DNA of 64,000 nt, taken from contig NZ_JAGIPR010000001.1 in NCBI RefSeq assembly GCF_017877355.1, positions 124,001-188,000 on the forward strand. The letters are read 5' to 3'. How positions within the stretch are numbered: position 1 is the stretch's first letter; each line of letters opens with the position of its first letter. The notes under the pieces are model-generated. The model ran no database searches, had not been told where the DNA came from, and saw only the letters and a program-made list of their open reading frames with translations. This document shows, one piece after another, positions 44,237-53,991 of the stretch. The translations under genes were made by a program, and so were the position numbers. The DNA comes from Chryseobacterium jejuense. GTDB lineage: Bacteria; Bacteroidota; Bacteroidia; Flavobacteriales; Weeksellaceae.

Positions 44237-45934
44237 ATGAAAAAGAATATACTTTTAATAATAGCTTTTGCCTTTTTGCTTGGAACTACTTCCTGCAACG
44301 ATTTTCTGGACAATGAGCCGAGGGGTGTCCTGTCGGAAGCTGATGTGGTAACACCTCAGAACGTGGATGGTTTTGTGGTTGCAGCCTATGCATCTCTTGG
44401 AAACGACCATTATGATACTCCTTTCAGTCTTTGGCCTTATGGAAACGTACGTTCTGATGATGCGTACAAAGGAGGAAGCGGAACCAATGATATCCAGACC
44501 TTTCACTTTTTTGAAATTTCAAACAATATCCGTTCAGATTTCGGTGAATTAGACAGATTATGGTATCTCAATTATGTAGGGATTTCCAGATGTAACAAGG
44601 CGATTGCCGCACTTAAGCAGCTTTCAGATTCCGAATATCCGAACAAGCAAAAGCGTATCGCTGAAATGAGTTTTGTAAGAGGGCATTACTACTTTTTGCT
44701 AAAAACGTTATTTAAATATGTGCCTTATGTGGATGAAAATACACCTATTGATGATTATCCGAAAATCTCCAACAAGGCAAAGACAGACCAGCAGTTATGG
44801 GAGGCTATTGCTTCTAATTTTGAATTCGCAGCTGCTAATCTTCCTGCAACACAGTCGGAAGTTGGAAGACCAAAGAAAAGCGCGGCTTATGCTTATCTTG
44901 CTAAAGTAAGGCTGTATCAGGCTTATGAGCAGGATGATAACTATACAGTAATGCAGGTAAATCCTGTCACCCTTCAGAAATCTATTGATGCTGCCAATCA
45001 GGTGATCGGAAATTACACATTGGAGCCTGACTTCGGGTATAATTTCCTGCCGGGAACACACGAGAACGGTCCGGAGGCAGTCTTTTCCATTCAATATTCT
45101 GACAATGACGGAACGCTTTTCGGAAGGCTCAATTACGGTGATATGCTTTCTCTGCCGCAAGGTCTGGGATGCTGCGATTTTCATAAACCAAGCCAGAATC
45201 TGGTCAACGCATTCAAAACGACACCGCAGGGACTACCGATGTTCGATACTTTTAATGATGTGGATCTTAATTACAATCAACTAAACAGTTACAAAGTAGA
45301 TCCGAGATTGTATCACACCGTTGCCCTGCCCGGACTGCCTTGGAAATACGAAGAAAACAAAATCTTTCAGGAAAGCTGGAGCAGAAGTCCGGGAACTTAT
45401 GGGTATTATTCTTCATTGAAGGAAAATGTACCTGTAGGATGTGGCTGTACCGTGAATGTAGACCCTTTCTATGGAAATTCCAAAAACAGAATCATCATAA
45501 GATATTCCGATGTTTTGCTGATGAAAGCTGAAGCGCTTATAGAACTGGGACAATATAATGAGGCTTTACCACTAATTAATCAGGTGAGACAGCGAGCTGC
45601 CAATAGTACCGTTCTTACAGGAAGTTACACCACCAACAATCTGATCAGCAAGTATGAGCCGGGAGTGAACTGCACTTGGAACCAGGATTTTGCAAGAAAA
45701 GCGTTGCGATGGGAGAGAAGGATGGAGTTTGCCATGGAAGGAAGCCGTTTCTTTGACCTTGTAAGATGGGGCGTTACAGCAGGAACGATGAACAGTTATT
45801 ATTCTGTTGAGAAAACTAAAAGATCTTACTACTCGCAGGCGGGATTTGACCACGGAATTGAGGAATACTGTCCTATTCCTTTGGCACAAATCAATTTCAG
45901 CCAGGGACTGTACAAACAAAATAACGGATATTAA
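44237..45934 (+). CDS. susD: SusD/RagB-type fructan-binding lipoprotein
   Basis: 565 residues with lipobox LLGTTSC and the typical CNDFLDNEPRG start. TPR-like helices and the RagB/SusD C-terminal domain are visible: NRIIIRYSDVLLMKAEALIELGQ, LINQVRQRA, RWERRMEFAMEGSRFFDLVRWG and YCPIPLAQINFSQGLYKQNNGY at the end. It forms the lid of the SusC transporter at the cell surface. The gap to susC is 17 nt. Confidence 0.96.
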   Translation: MKKNILLIIAFAFLLGTTSCNDFLDNEPRGVLSEADVVTPQNVDGFVVAAYASLGNDHYDTPFSLWPYGNVRSDDAYKGGSGTNDIQTFHFFEISNNIRSDFGELDRLWYLNYVGISRCNKAIAALKQLSDSEYPNKQKRIAEMSFVRGHYYFLLKTLFKYVPYVDENTPIDDYPKISNKAKTDQQLWEAIASNFEFAAANLPATQSEVGRPKKSAAYAYLAKVRLYQAYEQDDNYTVMQVNPVTLQKSIDAANQVIGNYTLEPDFGYNFLPGTHENGPEAVFSIQYSDNDGTLFGRLNYGDMLSLPQGLGCCDFHKPSQNLVNAFKTTPQGLPMFDTFNDVDLNYNQLNSYKVDPRLYHTVALPGLPWKYEENKIFQESWSRSPGTYGYYSSLKENVPVGCGCTVNVDPFYGNSKNRIIIRYSDVLLMKAEALIELGQYNEALPLINQVRQRAANSTVLTGSYTTNNLISKYEPGVNCTWNQDFARKALRWERRMEFAMEGSRFFDLVRWGVTAGTMNSYYSVEKTKRSYYSQAGFDHGIEEYCPIPLAQINFSQGLYKQNNGY

Positions 45935-45947
45935 AAACAAGATAAGA

Positions 45948-47342
45948 ATGAAATCGATATTCAAAAAAACTTATATTATCATCATTCTGCTGATTTCTGC
46001 GGCCTTTATCTGGTCTTGCGACAATCAGATAGAAGATGGACTTGTTACGGATGTTTCAGTCAATATTTCTTCTTTCAGGGTAAACGGTGTTTCTGGGGAA
46101 ATTGATCATAAAAATGATAAAATCACAGTCACGCTTCCTTATGGAACAAGCGTTAAGATCTTAACTCCGGTTATTGAAATTCCACAGGGTGCCGTAGTTT
46201 TGCCGGCTTCAGGAGCAATGATTGATTTTTCACAGCCGGTTAAATTCAAAGTAAAAAATGGCAACATCTACAAAGATTATCAGGTAACTGTAAAAGCTCA
46301 GGACCCGATTATCAGCTTTAAGATCAACGGATTATCTGCTACCATCAATAATTCGGGCAAAACCATTTCTCTTACAATGCCGGAAGGAACCAATCTTACC
46401 GCATTGCAGCCCGTAATAGAAACAGGAAATGGCGTCAGCATCAATCCTGCTTCGGGAGCAACTCTTAACTTTACCAGTCCGGTTTCGTTTACTGTTTCTA
46501 ATGGCAGTCTTACGGAAGTATATACGGCTAAAGTAACAACGCCTGTTTCCGGACCGTCCGTTGCATTCCTTGGAACGGCTGCTACAAGAACAGGATTGAC
46601 AAACCCGGATGAGATTGCAGCTTCTGACTGGCTTTTCGGCAAATTTTCAGGGGCAGTGTATGTTTCGGTTACTGATGTCGCAAGTGGTGCGGCAAACCTC
46701 AACAATATTGATGTGATCTGGTGGCATTTCGATTCTGCGGTCACTTTACCGGCAGATGCGATGAGCCAGAATGTGACTTCTAAAATAAAGACGTATCTGA
46801 ATGGCGGAGGAAATATTTTGCTTACAAGCTTTGCGGCGCAATATGTTGATGCATTGGAAATAGTTCCTGCCGGAAAAGGACCGAATAATGTTTTCGGAGA
46901 TTTTCTTCCCAACGGATTTATAGATACAGGAAGTGATTGGGGAATCTCTTTCAAAGGATATGAGAATCATCCTGTTTTCGATGGTCTTCAGACCTACGAA
47001 TCAGGAAAAGCCAATCTGCTTGAGAAAGGTACATTCCGTCTGAATCATACAGCCTGGTGGTTCCTTCCGGATTGGGGTGGATATGTAAATGGTGCTGGCT
47101 GGAGAAACCAGACAGGGGGCAATAATCTTGCCAGTGAAGCCTGGGACAATACTTTGGACGGGCGTGTTGCTATCGCTGAATTTCCTGGCGGAACAGCCAA
47201 CAAAAAATGTGTGGTTATCTGTACGGGTGCCTACGACTGGTACAATGAAACCGTGAACGGAAACCCGAGCCAGCCCAACTCGTTTCAGGATAACATCAAA
47301 AAGATGACGGAGAACAGTCTCAATTATCTTGTAACCCATTAA
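45948..47342 (+). CDS. DUF4960-type surface lipoprotein with DUF5018-like repeats, putative fructan-binding protein
   Basis: 464 residues, lipobox SAAFIWSC. Two similar beta domains at about 25-115 and 116-200 (ISSFRVNGVSGEI; ISFKINGLSATI) resemble DUF5018 repeats. The C-terminal half is a DUF4960-like domain with VAFLGTAATR, VIWWHFDSAV, GGNILLTSFAAQYVDAL and VVICTGAYDWYNE. It corresponds to the surface glycan-binding protein following SusD in the Bacteroides levan locus. The frame is open from 45807 inside susD; the ATG at 45948 begins the lipoprotein signal. Confidence 0.85.
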   Translation: MKSIFKKTYIIIILLISAAFIWSCDNQIEDGLVTDVSVNISSFRVNGVSGEIDHKNDKITVTLPYGTSVKILTPVIEIPQGAVVLPASGAMIDFSQPVKFKVKNGNIYKDYQVTVKAQDPIISFKINGLSATINNSGKTISLTMPEGTNLTALQPVIETGNGVSINPASGATLNFTSPVSFTVSNGSLTEVYTAKVTTPVSGPSVAFLGTAATRTGLTNPDEIAASDWLFGKFSGAVYVSVTDVASGAANLNNIDVIWWHFDSAVTLPADAMSQNVTSKIKTYLNGGGNILLTSFAAQYVDALEIVPAGKGPNNVFGDFLPNGFIDTGSDWGISFKGYENHPVFDGLQTYESGKANLLEKGTFRLNHTAWWFLPDWGGYVNGAGWRNQTGGNNLASEAWDNTLDGRVAIAEFPGGTANKKCVVICTGAYDWYNETVNGNPSQPNSFQDNIKKMTENSLNYLVTH

Positions 47343-47353
47343 TATCAGAACCC

Positions 47354-48895
47354 ATGTCAATTAAAAAAATATATGCAGCAGCCGTACTTGCGCTGGCAAC
47401 ATTCTCCTGTCAGAATCACGATTCGGATACAGAGGTGAATCCGGAAGATATTTACAGTAAAACCAATATCTTTCCTCAGCCGCCCAACCAGTGGATGGGC
47501 GAGAACAATCCTTATTATACAGAAGGCTATGCAGGCGATGTAATGCCTTATTATGAAAACGGGAAGTTCCATCTTTTCTTTCTCCACGATGCAAAAACAA
47601 AACCTGCAGGAGAAGGATTTCACGATATTCATAGCTTTGAGACAAGCAATTTCACAGATTTTACTTATCAGGGAAGACAGATTCCTTACGGAACTTCATC
47701 AGAAGCTGATTTTGGAGTAGGAACGGGAAGCCTTGTAAAGGTGGGGAATACTTATTATTACTATTATACGGGCCATAATGAAGTAGCTTCGTTTCTTTCA
47801 GGTAATCCACGGGAGAGTGTTCTGTTGGCAACAAGTACGGATATGAAAAACTGGACGAAAATCAGGAATTTTAAAATCACTGCTCCGGCAGGATATTATG
47901 ATTATGAATTCCGTGACCCGCACGTTTTCTTTAATTCCGAAGACGGAAAATATTGGATGCTGGTCTCTGCTCAGACCTCTGACAAGAAAGCAGTCGTACT
48001 GAAATTTACCACCACCAATCCGGCAACCGGAAACTGGACCGTAGAAAATCCGATTTATACAACCAGCTCTTCCGAAAATTATATAATGCTGGAATGTCCG
48101 GATCTTTTCAAGATGGGCAATTATTGGTATCTTGTTTTTTCTGAAAACTGGAGCAGCAATACCGGAACGCATTACCGCATTTCGACTTCACCAAACGGCC
48201 CTTGGACTACACCTCAAAATGACCGTCTTGATGGCTCTTATCTCTATGCAGCCAAAACGGTTTCGGATAATACAAACCGTTATCTGGTAGGATGGACGGC
48301 AAGAAAAACTCCTGAAAATAATACCGGTGGAAAAGACTGGGCAGGAAATATTGTTGCGCACAGACTGGTTCAGAATTCAGACGGAACACTGGCTGTGAAA
48401 CCGGTTTCAGGATTACCATCTGTATTTGGTCAGAATGCTGTGCTGACCGTTGATAAAATCACTGGAAACGCTTCTCAGAATGGAAGTAGTTTTAATTTAT
48501 CCGCCAATTCCCAGGTCACTTTTTCGAAACTTCAGAAAGCCAATCAGATTAACTTTACATTGAATGTATCTGCCGGAAAAGCAGGAATTATTCTGGCACA
48601 AGATACCGACGCCGGAAGCGGAGTTAAGATTGCGCTTGAACCTGGAAATAACAGAATTGCAGCTTATGCAATGAATTCCGGTTCGGAGGATCTTATGAAT
48701 TCTTATTCGTTAAGTTCGGTTTCAGGAACATCATATACTGTAACGGCTTCCATAAGCAACGATGTTTGTGTGATCTATATCAATGATAAAATAGCTTTCA
48801 CCAATAGAATTTATACTATTGTTAATAAAAAATGGAGTATTTTTAGTTCTTCAGAGAGTTCATTCAGTAATATCAATATCAAAAACCCCAATTAA
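47354..48895 (+). CDS. GH32 surface lipoprotein, endo-levanase-like
   Basis: 513 residues; lipobox ATFSC with C19, so probably surface-exposed. The propeller has a variant of the usual start: D62 in AGDVMPYYENGKFHLFFLHD instead of WMNDPNG. It keeps YEFRDPHVF and the acid/base E247 in LECPDLF. A C-terminal sandwich (about 375-513) follows. By position and anchoring it matches the surface endo-acting levanase of the Bacteroides levan locus, cutting polymer for SusCD. Linkage preference (levan or inulin) cannot be read. It overlaps the fructokinase gene by 1 nt (TAATG). Confidence 0.9.
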   Translation: MSIKKIYAAAVLALATFSCQNHDSDTEVNPEDIYSKTNIFPQPPNQWMGENNPYYTEGYAGDVMPYYENGKFHLFFLHDAKTKPAGEGFHDIHSFETSNFTDFTYQGRQIPYGTSSEADFGVGTGSLVKVGNTYYYYYTGHNEVASFLSGNPRESVLLATSTDMKNWTKIRNFKITAPAGYYDYEFRDPHVFFNSEDGKYWMLVSAQTSDKKAVVLKFTTTNPATGNWTVENPIYTTSSSENYIMLECPDLFKMGNYWYLVFSENWSSNTGTHYRISTSPNGPWTTPQNDRLDGSYLYAAKTVSDNTNRYLVGWTARKTPENNTGGKDWAGNIVAHRLVQNSDGTLAVKPVSGLPSVFGQNAVLTVDKITGNASQNGSSFNLSANSQVTFSKLQKANQINFTLNVSAGKAGIILAQDTDAGSGVKIALEPGNNRIAAYAMNSGSEDLMNSYSLSSVSGTSYTVTASISNDVCVIYINDKIAFTNRIYTIVNKKWSIFSSSESSFSNINIKNPN

Positions 48896-49806
48896 TGTTT
48901 ATCAATAAGAAAATTAATGTAATAAGTTTTGGAGAAGTACTTTTCGATGTTTTCGGAGAAGAGAAAAAAATTGGAGGAGCGCCTCTCAATCTGGCTCTCA
49001 GAACGGCTTCGTATGGACTTCCCGTTACAATAATCAGTGCTGTAGGAAATGATGAAGACGGAAAGGTAATTCTGGATTATAGCAAAGAAAATGCTCTTGA
49101 AACTGCCGGAATCATTGTCTCTCCAGAATACGAGACAGGAATTGTTCAGGTTTCTTTAAATGAACGTGGCTCTGCAACTTACGAAATCAGGTTTCCTTCT
49201 GCGTGGGATTTTATTTGTGCTGATGAGAAAATAATGGATATTGTTAAAGAGGCCGATGTTTTTTTCTATGGAAGTCTCGCTTGCAGAAATGAGGTTTCCC
49301 AAAAGACGCTTTTCTCTCTATTAGATTCCAATGATACAATGTTTAAAGTGTTCGATGTAAATCTCAGAAAACCCTTTTACAATATTCAGCTTCTGGAAAA
49401 GCTTATGAGAAGGGCGGACTTTATCAAATTCAATGATGAGGAAATATTGGAAATTGCTGCCGGAATGGGATTTGAATCCGATGATCTGGAGTCAAATATC
49501 AAATTTATATCAGAAAAAACAAGCACGCAGGCAATCTGTGTAACTCTAGGAAAACATGGGTCTATCCTGCTGTGGAATGGTCAATTGTACAGACACGAAG
49601 GGTATCCTGTGAAAGTAGCAGATACAGTAGGGGCAGGAGATTCTTTTCTGGCAAGCCTGATTGCGAAACTGCTTTCAGATCAAAATCCGGATGAAGCTCT
49701 AAATTTTGCCAGCGCTGTCGGTGCCTTGGTCGCAAGTTATTCCGGTGCAAACCCTAAGATTGAAAATTCTGAAATAGAGATATTTCTTAAGCAGAACGCT
49801 TATTGA
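48895..49806 (+). CDS. Fructokinase, PfkB/ribokinase family
   Basis: 303 residues. Features are SFGEVLFDVFGEEKKIGGAPLNLA at the N-terminus and ADTVGAGDSFLASLIAKL with the catalytic aspartate and anion hole near the C-terminus. It phosphorylates imported fructose to fructose-6-phosphate. The start codon overlaps the stop of the GH32 gene, indicating coupled translation at the end of the fructan operon. Confidence 0.94.
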   Translation: MFINKKINVISFGEVLFDVFGEEKKIGGAPLNLALRTASYGLPVTIISAVGNDEDGKVILDYSKENALETAGIIVSPEYETGIVQVSLNERGSATYEIRFPSAWDFICADEKIMDIVKEADVFFYGSLACRNEVSQKTLFSLLDSNDTMFKVFDVNLRKPFYNIQLLEKLMRRADFIKFNDEEILEIAAGMGFESDDLESNIKFISEKTSTQAICVTLGKHGSILLWNGQLYRHEGYPVKVADTVGAGDSFLASLIAKLLSDQNPDEALNFASAVGALVASYSGANPKIENSEIEIFLKQNAY

Positions 49807-49837
49807 TTTAATAATTAATTTTCAATATTCCAATAGT

Positions 49838-49873
49838 AAAAGAAAACTCCTGTGTTTATGGGAGTTTTCTTTT
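49838..49873 (+). terminator. Terminator of the fructan operon
   Basis: Long hairpin AAAAGAAAACTCC / GGAGTTTTCTTTT with a 10-nt loop; the T-rich arm serves as the termination tail. Confidence 0.85.
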
Positions 49874-50002
49874 GTTTAGATTCTATTATAGTCCAAACTG
49901 AGAAATTTGTTCAAGAAAAAGATAGTTACAAGCCTTCTTTTTTATTTAAATTAAATTTTGCCTGAAAAATAGTTACAAGTTCATAAATCTATAATTCACA
50001 AA

Positions 50003-50629
50003 TTAAAACTTCTCGCAGAGCATGGTGTAGAAATATTGATCAACCCCCATATTTCTTGCTAAAAAAGTTACTCTGTAAAGATTAGTATCTCCCGGATAAG
50101 CCATATAGAACTCGTCAAGAGTATTGTTCGAATATGATGGATCCAGAGTTAACCATGTGTTTGCAGTAGTATATGCGGCAGTTATATTTGAGGTCACATT
50201 ATTTGGGGCTATAAAAGTATTAACATTACTATTCGCTTTTTGAATTCTTGTATAATAAATTGTTGTATTGTCAGGATTAACTAATCTCATTTGTGGCAAA
50301 GGCCCGACTTCAAATCTGTACTGCATTTTTCCACAATCCATAACATTACCAATAGTTGGAGAATTTGAAAAATAAACAATTTTTTTATTCTCTATAGCCA
50401 GATCTTTCACTGTATTTAATAAGCTTGCTTTGTCCCAAGCATCTATATCACCATTTGGATTTGCAACGATTATATTATTATAATTAGAGTCTGTACTTTT
50501 ATCAGTTAACGTTCTAATTCGCAAATCTCCATTAACGTCCAAAACTTTAGTTGGTATGGTTGTTCCTATGCCTACTTGCGCGTTAATGTAAAATGATATT
50601 AATGTAAAAAATAAAGAGATATTTTTCAT
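50003..50629 (-). CDS. Secreted protein of the tandem VGIGT family, paralog 3
   Basis: 208 residues, signal peptide ending FYINAQ, then VGIGTTIPTKVLDVNGDLRIRTL, a motif common at the start of secreted flavobacterial proteins and tail-fibre-like heads. The rest is predicted beta-rich, with DCGKMQYRFEVG and a C-terminus ending in LCEKF. It starts 2 nt after the stop of paralog 2. It has no typical T9SS sorting tail. Function unknown. Confidence 0.82.
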   Translation of the reverse strand: MKNISLFFTLISFYINAQVGIGTTIPTKVLDVNGDLRIRTLTDKSTDSNYNNIIVANPNGDIDAWDKASLLNTVKDLAIENKKIVYFSNSPTIGNVMDCGKMQYRFEVGPLPQMRLVNPDNTTIYYTRIQKANSNVNTFIAPNNVTSNITAAYTTANTWLTLDPSYSNNTLDEFYMAYPGDTNLYRVTFLARNMGVDQYFYTMLCEKF

Positions 50630-50631
50630 AT

Positions 50632-51303
50632 TTATAGAGTTTGTATATAAAATTTTTCACAAATAAGACCGTATGTAAAATTAGTACTTGTATTACTGAT
50701 ACGGGATAGAGTTAGCCTATATAAGTTATTCTGTTTAGGAGGTACAATGGTATAGATTCTGATCGTATAATTAGGGCCGGTGGTAAATATAGCTGGATCT
50801 AGTGACTGATAAGTTGAATAATTCAAATCTGTAAATGCAATTGTTCTATTGACAAAATTGTACGAATCATTTATCCATCTTTTAATTCCATAGCCTAAGT
50901 TAAAGTTTGTAATGTTTCCATTTGTTACAAAAGTGGTGAGAGAATTAAGTTTAATTTCAGCAGTATCCAGATTATTAATCCGGAAAGTGATATCTCCACA
51001 ACTACACTCTTTAGTCTCGTCCGGCAGGGGGCTATTATAAACTAAACGTTTTACTTCAACATTGTTTGTTTCTGATTGTGCAATAGCAGATATATTGATA
51101 TAATCTATATTACCTGTTGCATTACTTCCGGTTACAATTCTGTCATAGGAGGCATTATTAGTTACATCGTTTGTAGAAGTGACCCTTAAATCTCCGTTTA
51201 TATCTAATTTCCTTGTGGGCATATTTGTATCTATACCAAACTTTTGATCCTGAGCCATTACAAGACCATTAAGCCCAATAACTAAAAATAATATATTCCT
51301 CAT
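50632..51303 (-). CDS. Secreted protein of the tandem VGIGT family, paralog 2
   Basis: 223 residues, signal peptide MRNILFLVIGLNGLVMAQ, then FGIDTNMPTRKLDINGDLRVTS. In place of CGKM it has CSCGDITFRI. The C-terminus is LICEKFYIQTL, six residues longer than its siblings. Low overall identity to paralogs 1 and 3 but the same order of motifs. It starts 2 nt after paralog 1. Function unknown. Confidence 0.82.
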   Translation of the reverse strand: MRNILFLVIGLNGLVMAQDQKFGIDTNMPTRKLDINGDLRVTSTNDVTNNASYDRIVTGSNATGNIDYINISAIAQSETNNVEVKRLVYNSPLPDETKECSCGDITFRINNLDTAEIKLNSLTTFVTNGNITNFNLGYGIKRWINDSYNFVNRTIAFTDLNYSTYQSLDPAIFTTGPNYTIRIYTIVPPKQNNLYRLTLSRISNTSTNFTYGLICEKFYIQTL

Positions 51304-51305
51304 AT

Positions 51306-51980
51306 TTAAAATTTTTCACAAGAAGCAACAAAATCCCAACTATCTATTCCGGTATTCTGCTTTACCTTATAAATAGTCAACCTATAAAAATCTGTATCAT
51401 TCGGGTATTGAAAATGCATAATATTCTGTTCATAATCTGCTAAATTAGCCCGGGCAAATTCTTGATTAACATTCCAGTTAGAGGTGGTGAATATAAAGGG
51501 AACAGTGGAGGAGTCAGTTGGATTTTTTCCTTGATAAAACTGAAAGCCATTGGCATTAAAATTCTGCTCCATACTCATATAAATATTAACATCAGTTCCC
51601 GGATTTTCTGCTAACCTAAAATTGATCCGTGATTGATCTGTACTTTCAAAGACAAATAAAAATTTACCACATTTTAATGTTCTGGTAGGATCTCCGTTAG
51701 GACCAGGCATGTTATAGACTAAACTATAACTTTCTTTGTTGGAAGCCCCGGGTTCTATTGGCGGTTGCATGCTTGATTTTGTAACATAGTCTACATTACC
51801 GTTTATATCGGATGACAATATGCGATCGTACGCTGCAGTTTCCGATTTATTGGTCATTACTTGCACACGCATATTACCAACAACATGTAATTTTCGTGTT
51901 GGGGTTACTGTATTAATTCCGACCTGGGCTAAAAACATACCAGGTATAATAAATAATGATATAAGAATTTTATTTATCAT
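51306..51980 (-). CDS. Secreted protein of the tandem VGIGT family, paralog 1
   Basis: 224 residues and first in transcription order. The signal peptide is MINKILISLFIIPGMFLAQ, followed by VGINTVTPTRKLHVVGNMRVQVM, a central LKCGKFLFVFEST and the C-terminal VASCEKF. The two conserved cysteines (CGK and CEKF) may form a disulfide in all three paralogs. I do not recognise a named family beyond the N-terminal motif. Confidence 0.82.
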   Translation of the reverse strand: MINKILISLFIIPGMFLAQVGINTVTPTRKLHVVGNMRVQVMTNKSETAAYDRILSSDINGNVDYVTKSSMQPPIEPGASNKESYSLVYNMPGPNGDPTRTLKCGKFLFVFESTDQSRINFRLAENPGTDVNIYMSMEQNFNANGFQFYQGKNPTDSSTVPFIFTTSNWNVNQEFARANLADYEQNIMHFQYPNDTDFYRLTIYKVKQNTGIDSWDFVASCEKF

Positions 51981-52532
51981 AAGAAAATTTTTATAAAACC
52001 ATAAGCTTAAAAATCCAAAAACGTAGTATGATGATGTTGTATAGTAGAAAGCTATTCTGATAGACTGAATTATTTAACTTTCAAATACATATCTAAATTA
52101 CAAAATTATAATAAATTTTAAATAAATTATTTAAATTATTTTGTTTGTATTAGTACAGATATGATAATTTACATGAATTTAATAATTTTTCATTAGTCCG
52201 TAATTAGATTTCAAATTCCAGAGTTGTGTTCTCATCAGTAAGCTCTGTTAATAGGTTTAAAACTTTGAATATAACTTGGATGCATTTACATTATCTGGCT
52301 TTTTCAGATGGACTAAATATTTATTGTGAAAAAAATCAAACCATAAAATATAAGGCTGTAAAAGTTTGATATATAGCTTTTTATGGGTGTAAAAAAGAGA
52401 TAACTATCAAATAGTTGTCTCCTTCAGCTTGGGCGCTATCCAAACTCTTTTTATACTGATATGGAAAATGTTTTGATTTTATTTTGTTGATAATGAAGTT
52501 TTTGTATGCTGTTGTTTTTAGTTTGTGTGGGT
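51981..52532. other. AT-rich intergenic region
   Basis: About 550 bases containing the upstream region of the three-paralog operon and the S41 gene's terminator (52391-52421). Otherwise I see no gene or repeat. Confidence 0.6.
52391..52421 (-). terminator. Terminator of the S41 peptidase gene
   Basis: Hairpin with arms GAGATAACTAT / ATAGTTGTCTC (one G-T pair), 3-nt loop and a T6 run on the minus strand. Confidence 0.75.
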
Positions 52533-53789
52533 TTATTCTGATGGGATACTTTCCACTTTCTTAATCATTGCTTTTATAGAACCTGAATAAGGATCTAATT
52601 CTAAAGCTTTTTTATAGGATTTAAGCGCATTTGTTTTATCTTTTTTTGTGAAATAAGCTTCACCCAGGCTATCCCAGGAATTGGCACTCGTTGGAAATAG
52701 TTTTGTGTTTTCTTCAAAGATGATGATCGCATTTTCAACGGATTTTTCGTTTAAAAAAGCGTATCCTATTTTATTTAAAAGAACATCTTTCTTTCCTTTA
52801 AAGGTTGTATTGAGAGCATTAAGGTAAGCATAAACAAAAGCATTTTTTTCAGTAGTTTCTATATTCGGTTGTATTCCTTTTCCTTCCCAATTCGTTTTTG
52901 TAACCGGATGAATAGGCTTGATATAAGGAACCGAAATTGTAAATTCCTCATTCAGATGGATACGTTTAGCTCGATTAGCTCCTCCTTGTGTTGCTTCACC
53001 AACCACTACAGCTTTACCCCAGTGCTGTAATGTATAGGCCAATGCTTCCGCAGCAGAAAATGTTTGTTTACTTGTTAAAATGTAAATGGGTTTATTTTTA
53101 AATTTCTTTCCTTTTACATTGGGAAGTGAATAGAGTTGTGTCTTTGCTTGGTTTTCCCGCTCATAGAATTCACTTAATAATACAGGAGTTTCATCAAAGA
53201 AATAGCTTGATAATAATTGCATCATACTGGGAACTCCACCACCGTTTGTCCTTAAATCAATAATGATAGAGTTGGTGTTGCTTAGAAAATTCATGGCAGC
53301 TGTAGCCGTTTCTTCCGCATACTTTATATCAGCAAACAGGCGTAAATTTAAATATCCGATATTGCCATCCAGAATTTTGGACTCAATGAAACCATAATTT
53401 ATCTCTGCCATTTGCATAGCTATTTTCCTCTCAGATTCCAGCTTCAAGATGTCGGTAGAGTTTCGTTTTTCTTTTGAGATATATTCCGGTTCAAACCTAA
53501 CTTTAAGATGAGGATCATTGCTGACAGACTGAAGGTCCTTAGTCAGTAGTTTAGCAAATTCAGAAGGGTCTGTAAGCTTTTCATACTTGTTGGATCTGAA
53601 GTTTTTATCCAATTCGGTATTCATTTTTTTTGACAGTTCCAGGTCAATATAAGATTTTTCAAGATGTGTTTTTACGGAATTCAGTATCAAAGCTTTATCG
53701 TTAGGCTGTAATATTCTCTTTTTGTCCTGAGCCTTGAGAATTTGTACCATTGTCAATAGTATTAGTAATGTTTTCAAATACTTGTTCAT
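52533..53789 (-). CDS. S41-family (IRBP-like) peptidase with C-terminal TPR repeats, secreted
   Basis: 418 residues, signal peptide MNKYLKTLLILLTMVQILKAQ. A helical N-terminal region contains DPHLKVRF. The tail-specific protease core has NIGYLNLRLF, SIIIDLRTNGGG, YILTSKQTFSAAEALAYTLQHWGKAVVVGEATQGGA with the nucleophile serine in TFSAAEA, and IQPNIE. At about 345-415 two TPR-like units occur (SWDSLGEAYFTKKDKTNALKSYKKALELDP). There is no PDZ domain. Substrate unknown. It diverges from the LytS-type kinase gene at 53992. Confidence 0.9.
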   Translation of the reverse strand: MNKYLKTLLILLTMVQILKAQDKKRILQPNDKALILNSVKTHLEKSYIDLELSKKMNTELDKNFRSNKYEKLTDPSEFAKLLTKDLQSVSNDPHLKVRFEPEYISKEKRNSTDILKLESERKIAMQMAEINYGFIESKILDGNIGYLNLRLFADIKYAEETATAAMNFLSNTNSIIIDLRTNGGGVPSMMQLLSSYFFDETPVLLSEFYERENQAKTQLYSLPNVKGKKFKNKPIYILTSKQTFSAAEALAYTLQHWGKAVVVGEATQGGANRAKRIHLNEEFTISVPYIKPIHPVTKTNWEGKGIQPNIETTEKNAFVYAYLNALNTTFKGKKDVLLNKIGYAFLNEKSVENAIIIFEENTKLFPTSANSWDSLGEAYFTKKDKTNALKSYKKALELDPYSGSIKAMIKKVESIPSE

Positions 53790-53858
53790 AATATGATAAT
53801 TTTCTACAAACGTATGGCCTCACTGGGAATGAGGTGTACTGTTTTTCATAAACCCTTT

Positions 53859-53882
53859 AATTGGCATCGTACATAACCAATT
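53859..53882. promoter_or_regulatory. Inverted repeat between divergent S41 and kinase genes
   Basis: AATTGG-N12-CCAATT, perfect 6-bp arms in the divergent promoter region. It could be an operator, but only this one copy was seen. Confidence 0.25.
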
Positions 53883-53991
53883 CAGGGCTATAAATGATAC
53901 TTGTACGGGATTTAATAATGTTTGCGCTATTTCCGGGGGAGTTTATGCGTGTTTTAACAAAAATAAGCTTGATTATCATTAATTTCGAACA

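Noticed and set aside
46298-46954. 218-codon minus-strand frame inside the DUF4960-type gene
   Set aside because: Antisense shadow; the plus-strand frame has a lipoprotein signal and repeat structure.
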